Shown: positions 60,009 through 64,000 of the stretch, piece after piece
Position numbering within the stretch: position 1 is the first letter of the stretch
Layout of the letters: the number at the start of each line of letters is the position of its first letter
Assembly: GCA_018699935.1 (NCBI GenBank)
Contig: JABISF010000015.1
Location: 1-64,000, forward strand
Direction of reading: 5' to 3'
DNA length: 64,000 nt
DNA from: Flavobacteriaceae bacterium
Lineage (GTDB): Bacteria; Bacteroidota; Bacteroidia; Flavobacteriales; Flavobacteriaceae
Translations under genes and position numbers: made by a program
The notes under the pieces: generated by a model
What the model was told of the DNA's origin: nothing
Database searches by the model: none
What the model saw: the letters and a program-made list of their open reading frames with translations, nothing else

Positions 60009-60098
60009 CAGAGAGGAAGGGATTCGAACCCTCGATCCCGATGCAATCGGGATACACACTTTCCAGGCGTGCGCCTTCGACCACTCGGCCACCTCTCT
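60009..60098 (-). tRNA. tRNA-Ser (anticodon GGA)
   Basis: Reverse complement AGAGAGGTGGCCGAGTGGTCGAAGGCGCACGCCTGGAAAGTGTGTATCCCGATTGCATCGGGATCGAGGGTTCGAATCCCTTCCTCTCTG: 7-bp acceptor stem, GGTTCGAATCC T-arm, long class II variable arm, CTGGAAA anticodon loop; CCA not encoded. Confidence 0.95.
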
Positions 60099-60156
60099 AT
60101 AACATCCCAAATAAAGCAAAAAATAATCTTTCATAAAACTTTTATTTCGCCTTTTT

Positions 60157-60939
60157 CTAACTTATGTTGTGATTTTTAAAAATTCCCAAGGCATTTTGGG
60201 TGGTTTGGCGAGCAATTTCTGTGATGGATAAGCCATAACAATCGGCCACTTTTTCAGCAATAATGGGCAAATACGCACTTTCGTTCCGTTTGCCTCTGTA
60301 GGGAGCAGGGGCTAAATAGGGCGCGTCGGTTTCCAAAACAATTTCGGTTAAAGGGATTTCGTTCAAAAATTGATTGATCTTACCATTTTTAAACGTCACA
60401 ACCCCACCTATACCTAGTTTTAGGTTCAAATCTATGGCTTTTTTTGCCTGCTCCAAGGTACCCGTAAAACAATGAAAGATTCCCGATAAATTTTCGTTTT
60501 TGTGTGTTTCTAACACTTCAAAAACCTCATCAAAGGCATCTCGGCAGTGAATTACGATCGGTAATTCGTGTTGTTTGGCCCATTTAATTTGTATATGAAA
60601 GGCTTCTTGTTGTTGTTTTAATAAAGATTTATCCCAGTATAAATCGATGCCAATTTCCCCAACAGCAGAAAAATTTCTTCCCGCAAACAAAGCCCCAATT
60701 TGTGCCAATTCTTCGTAGTAATTTTCTTTCACGTGAGTGGGATGTAGTCCCATCATTAAATGAACGTGATCCGGAAATTTTTCTTCCAAAGCAAACATTC
60801 CTTCAATGTATGTGGCATCTATGGCAGGTAAGAAAAAGTGTTCCACCCCCACCGCAATGGCTTTTTGGATGGCGTGATCGCGGTCTTCGTCAAAAGCCTC
60901 GGCATAAAGGTGGGTATGGGTGTCTATTAAGTTCATCAA
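60157..60939 (-). CDS. tatD: TatD family metal-dependent hydrolase
   Basis: LIDTHTHLYAEAFDEDRDHAI, AVGEIGIDLYWDKS, VIHCRDAFDE, LETDAPYLAPAPYRGKRNE. Confidence 0.95.
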   Translation of the reverse strand: MMNLIDTHTHLYAEAFDEDRDHAIQKAIAVGVEHFFLPAIDATYIEGMFALEEKFPDHVHLMMGLHPTHVKENYYEELAQIGALFAGRNFSAVGEIGIDLYWDKSLLKQQQEAFHIQIKWAKQHELPIVIHCRDAFDEVFEVLETHKNENLSGIFHCFTGTLEQAKKAIDLNLKLGIGGVVTFKNGKINQFLNEIPLTEIVLETDAPYLAPAPYRGKRNESAYLPIIAEKVADCYGLSITEIARQTTQNALGIFKNHNIS

Positions 60940-61093
60940 TGCTTGTAAAATAAATATTAAATAGTGTTTGTTTAATGGATTAAAAGGTGTCCAAAGAACT
61001 TTTTTGCGTTATTATTTATATGAAAGGCATAAAACTAATAAAATCGGATGGCATTCTAGGGCTAAGTTTTACATTTGGGGTTTATTTTATTCC

Positions 61094-61504
61094 TTGAACT
61101 ACAAAAGTCGATACATAGCATTACAATACACCAAGACCAAACATTTGCTGTGCAAAGCCCACATCAATGACAAGCCCGCAGTTTTGTTGATTGATACGGG
61201 AGCCTCAAGCAGTTGTATTCACGAAAAATTACAGCAAGAGTTTGGATTGCTTTCCAAGGGGGATCGTTTTGATGCTGCTGGAGCCAGTCAAGGGAAAATG
61301 GAAGCGGTAATGGCACAAAAATGCAATCTGAAAATCGGTCGCTACGCCCTGCGCAAACATTCTTTTGTATTGTTGGACATGACCCACATCAATACCTCTT
61401 TGGTGTCGCAAGGAGCTAAACCGATTGACGGTATCTTGGGTGCAGATTTTTTCCGCAAGCACAAAGCATTGATCGATTACAAGAAACTCCGCCTTTGGCT
61501 ATAA
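61094..61504 (+). CDS. Retropepsin-like (clan AA) aspartic protease, single domain
   Basis: [18 protein letters not shown] active-site motif and [26 protein letters not shown]; no ATG near the conserved domain, TTG 61094 is a plausible start (ORF track start is 60968). Confidence 0.8.
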   Translation: MNYKSRYIALQYTKTKHLLCKAHINDKPAVLLIDTGASSSCIHEKLQQEFGLLSKGDRFDAAGASQGKMEAVMAQKCNLKIGRYALRKHSFVLLDMTHINTSLVSQGAKPIDGILGADFFRKHKALIDYKKLRLWL

Positions 61505-62710
61505 TTCAAAAGCTTTTTTAGCATCGCCGTCCATAAGGTGCGTTAATGGATCCTCTAAGGCTTCTTTCACCGCAACTAAAAATCCAACAGACTCACGACC
61601 ATCAATGATCCGATGATCATAGGAGAGTGCCAAATACATCATGGGACGTATTGCTACTTTTCCATTAATCGCAACGGGTCGTTCAATGATGTTGTGCATC
61701 CCAAGGATACCTGATTGAGGAGGGTTGATAATGGGTGTGGAAAGCATGGATCCAAATACCCCTCCATTGGAAATGGTAAACGTACCTCCGGTCATGTCAT
61801 CCACGGTAATTTTTCCATCGCGAGCGCGCACTGCCAAACGACCAATTTCTTGTTCGACTCCGGCAAAAGAAAGGGTTTCGGCATTTCGGACGACCGGCAC
61901 CATCAAGCCTTTGGGACCAGAGACCGCCACACTTATATCACAATAATCATAGCTGATTTTATAATCTCCATCCATCATCGAGTTGACATCGGGATATAGT
62001 TTTAAAGCACGTACGACTGCTTTGGTGAAAAAACTCATAAATCCGAGTTTTACACCGTGCTTGTCCAAAAAGGCATCTTTGTATTGTTTGCGCAAATCGA
62101 AAATAGGAGCCATGTCCGCTTCGTTAAAAGTGGTCAACATGGCGGTTTCGTTTTTAGCTGCCACCAATCGTTCTGCAACTTTACGTCGCAACATAGAAAG
62201 TTTGGCGCGCGTTTGTCCACGATCGCCTCCTTCCGGAGCCGTTCCCATGGAAGGAACAGCTTTCACTGCATCTTCCTTGGTAATTCTCCCGTCTCGTCCC
62301 GACCCTTGAATACTTTTTGCGTCAATTCCTTTTTCTGCCATGATTTTTTTGGCAGCGGGTGACGGGCTTTGCGAAGCATAGGTGGTAACACTAGGAGTGT
62401 TTTGTACCGGAGCAGCCACAGCAACGGCTGCAGCAGGCTCCGCCGACTTGACTGCTTGTGTTTCACTGGGAACACCTTCGGTGTCGATAAGACATACTAC
62501 CGCCCCAACGGCAACGGCATCTCCCTCTTCGGCCTTTAGGGTAATTGTACCACTGACTTCTGCAGGCAACTCTAGGGTTGCTTTGTCAGAATCCACTTCT
62601 GCAATGGCTTGATCTTTTTCGACATAGTCTCCATCAGCAACTAACCATTGTGCAATTTCAACTTCTGTTATGGATTCTCCCGGAGAAGGAACCTTCATTT
62701 CTAAAATCAT
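61499..62710 (-). CDS. sucB: 2-oxoglutarate dehydrogenase E2, dihydrolipoyllysine succinyltransferase
   Basis: Lipoyl domain [13 protein letters not shown], peripheral-subunit-binding [14 protein letters not shown], catalytic [19 protein letters not shown]. Confidence 0.96.
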   Translation of the reverse strand: MILEMKVPSPGESITEVEIAQWLVADGDYVEKDQAIAEVDSDKATLELPAEVSGTITLKAEEGDAVAVGAVVCLIDTEGVPSETQAVKSAEPAAAVAVAAPVQNTPSVTTYASQSPSPAAKKIMAEKGIDAKSIQGSGRDGRITKEDAVKAVPSMGTAPEGGDRGQTRAKLSMLRRKVAERLVAAKNETAMLTTFNEADMAPIFDLRKQYKDAFLDKHGVKLGFMSFFTKAVVRALKLYPDVNSMMDGDYKISYDYCDISVAVSGPKGLMVPVVRNAETLSFAGVEQEIGRLAVRARDGKITVDDMTGGTFTISNGGVFGSMLSTPIINPPQSGILGMHNIIERPVAINGKVAIRPMMYLALSYDHRIIDGRESVGFLVAVKEALEDPLTHLMDGDAKKAFEL

Positions 62711-62721
62711 TTTTTAGGCTT

Positions 62722-64000
62722 TTATTTTGTTTTACGAATAAAATTATCTTTTTCAGCGTCAAAAACATAGTCAATGACTTCCTGATGTCTTTTTTGAAAA
62801 CGCACGGCACTCCCCGCAGCGGGGGCTCCGTAAAAACGTCTTGTGGCAGGGCGAAATTTTTGTGCTTGTGGCAATTGCAATAACAAAAAGCTCCAAGCTC
62901 CCATGTTTCTGGGTTCTTCTTGCGCCCAAACCCAATCGGTTGCGGCGGTATATTGGTCAATTGCTGCCTGAATTTCGTTGACGGGCAAGGGAAACAATTG
63001 TTCCAATCGAACCAATGCGACATCGTCTCTTCCCCTTTCCGTTCGAACTTTTAGCAGATCGTAATAGAACTTCCCAGAACAAAATACGACACTTTTCACT
63101 TTGTCCTGCTCCACGGAAGTATCGGGAATCAAGGGTTGAAAAGTGCCTGATGTGAAATCCTTTTGAGAAGAAATCGCTTGAGGATGGCGCAACAAACTTT
63201 TTGGAGTGAAAATGACCAATGGCTTTCGATAAGAAACGCGCATTTGTCTTCTCAAAATATGAAATAAATTGGCCGGTGTGGTACAATTGGCCACAAACAT
63301 ATTGTCCCGGGCACACAGTTGCAAATAGCGCTCCATACGCGCCGAAGAATGCTCTGCGCCTTGCCCTTCATAACCGTGGGGTAACAATAACACTAACCCA
63401 TTTTGCAACTTCCATTTATCTTCTGCCGAGGAAATGTATTGGTCGATCATGATTTGGGCTCCGTTGGAAAAATCCCCAAACTGGGCCTCCCATATCGTCA
63501 AAGTGTTGGGACTTGCCATGGCATAACCGTAGTCAAACCCGAGCACGCCATATTCTGACAACAAGGAATTAAACACGTCAAATCGCCCTTGTTTTTCAGT
63601 TACGTTTTTAAGTAAAACCACATCCTCCTCAGCACCTTCTGTCTTCAAGACTGCGTGGCGGTGTGAAAAGGTGCCGCGTTCTACATCCTGTCCCGAAATA
63701 CGAACGTTGAAACCTTCCTGAAGCAGTGTGCCATAGGCTAATAATTCTCCCATGGCCCAATCCAACTCATCCTTTTCGAAATACATTTTATAACGATCCT
63801 TAATCAATCGCTCTGCTTTTCGCAAAAACTTTTTTCCTTTGGGTAAGCTTGTAAGGGCACTAGCCGTAGCGTCCAATATTTCTTGAGAAACCGCTGTGGC
63901 AACCGTTTGCATCATTTGAGATTCATCCACCCGAGTAAAACCATTCCATGCGTCCTGCATAAAAGGAGTAATCACGGTGGTTTGTTGCTTTCTGGAATCT
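62722..64000 (-). CDS. sucA: 2-oxoglutarate dehydrogenase E1 component (C-terminal part, truncated by window edge)
   Basis: GTFSHRHAVL, LLLPHGYEGQGAEHSSARMERYLQLCA, WAQEEPRNMGAWSF; frame remains open to 64000. Confidence 0.95.
   Translation of the reverse strand, partial: DSRKQQTTVITPFMQDAWNGFTRVDESQMMQTVATAVSQEILDATASALTSLPKGKKFLRKAERLIKDRYKMYFEKDELDWAMGELLAYGTLLQEGFNVRISGQDVERGTFSHRHAVLKTEGAEEDVVLLKNVTEKQGRFDVFNSLLSEYGVLGFDYGYAMASPNTLTIWEAQFGDFSNGAQIMIDQYISSAEDKWKLQNGLVLLLPHGYEGQGAEHSSARMERYLQLCARDNMFVANCTTPANLFHILRRQMRVSYRKPLVIFTPKSLLRHPQAISSQKDFTSGTFQPLIPDTSVEQDKVKSVVFCSGKFYYDLLKVRTERGRDDVALVRLEQLFPLPVNEIQAAIDQYTAATDWVWAQEEPRNMGAWSFLLLQLPQAQKFRPATRRFYGAPAAGSAVRFQKRHQEVIDYVFDAEKDNFIRKTK

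Noticed and set aside
1-64000. CRISPR array, transposon, integrase, prophage or restriction/defence island
   Set aside because: No regularly spaced repeats, terminal inverted repeats, transposase, recombinase or recognised defence-system genes were seen by eye.

Overview
The window is a 64 kb chromosomal segment typical of Bacteroidetes/Flavobacteriia. Supporting signs are TAnnTTTG promoter elements, a T9SS sorting domain, DUF4271/DUF4296/DUF3098-type genes, a mevalonate pathway and a SusA-like GH13. Coding density is high. I saw no CRISPR array, transposase, integrase, prophage or rRNA; one tRNA-Ser(GGA) is present. Main blocks: (1) an arsenosugar/arsenolipid-type cluster (about 2850-6668, probably continuing 7688-14080) with TIGR04282-like transferase, PNP-like phosphorylase, ArsM, DUF547, TIGR04283-like transferase, FAD oxidoreductase, NapH/NosR-like 4Fe-4S membrane protein and three further glycosyltransferases; (2) a minus-strand isoprenoid block (mvaD, mevalonate kinase, UbiA prenyltransferase, RluF-like); (3) a minus-strand directon of about 12.6 kb joining a two-component system, TrmB/ATL, Mrp-NifU-FNR-ferredoxin and a maltose phosphorolysis set; (4) housekeeping genes (tyrS, pyrC, leuS, ftsX-uppP-truB, nadABC, pyrH-frr, asnS, rpoN, ExbB/ExbD, tatD, sucAB). 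The most interesting observations are: a Fic AMPylator-like gene coupled by an ATGA overlap to the arsenosugar operon, in a locus with no visible ArsS radical SAM gene; active-site differences in the cluster PNP; a T9SS C-terminal domain with almost no cargo; several TAnnTTTG elements 4-6 nt from start codons, suggesting leaderless mRNAs; and near-systematic overlap or abutment of convergent genes. All family assignments are by eye from motifs; no database search was possible.
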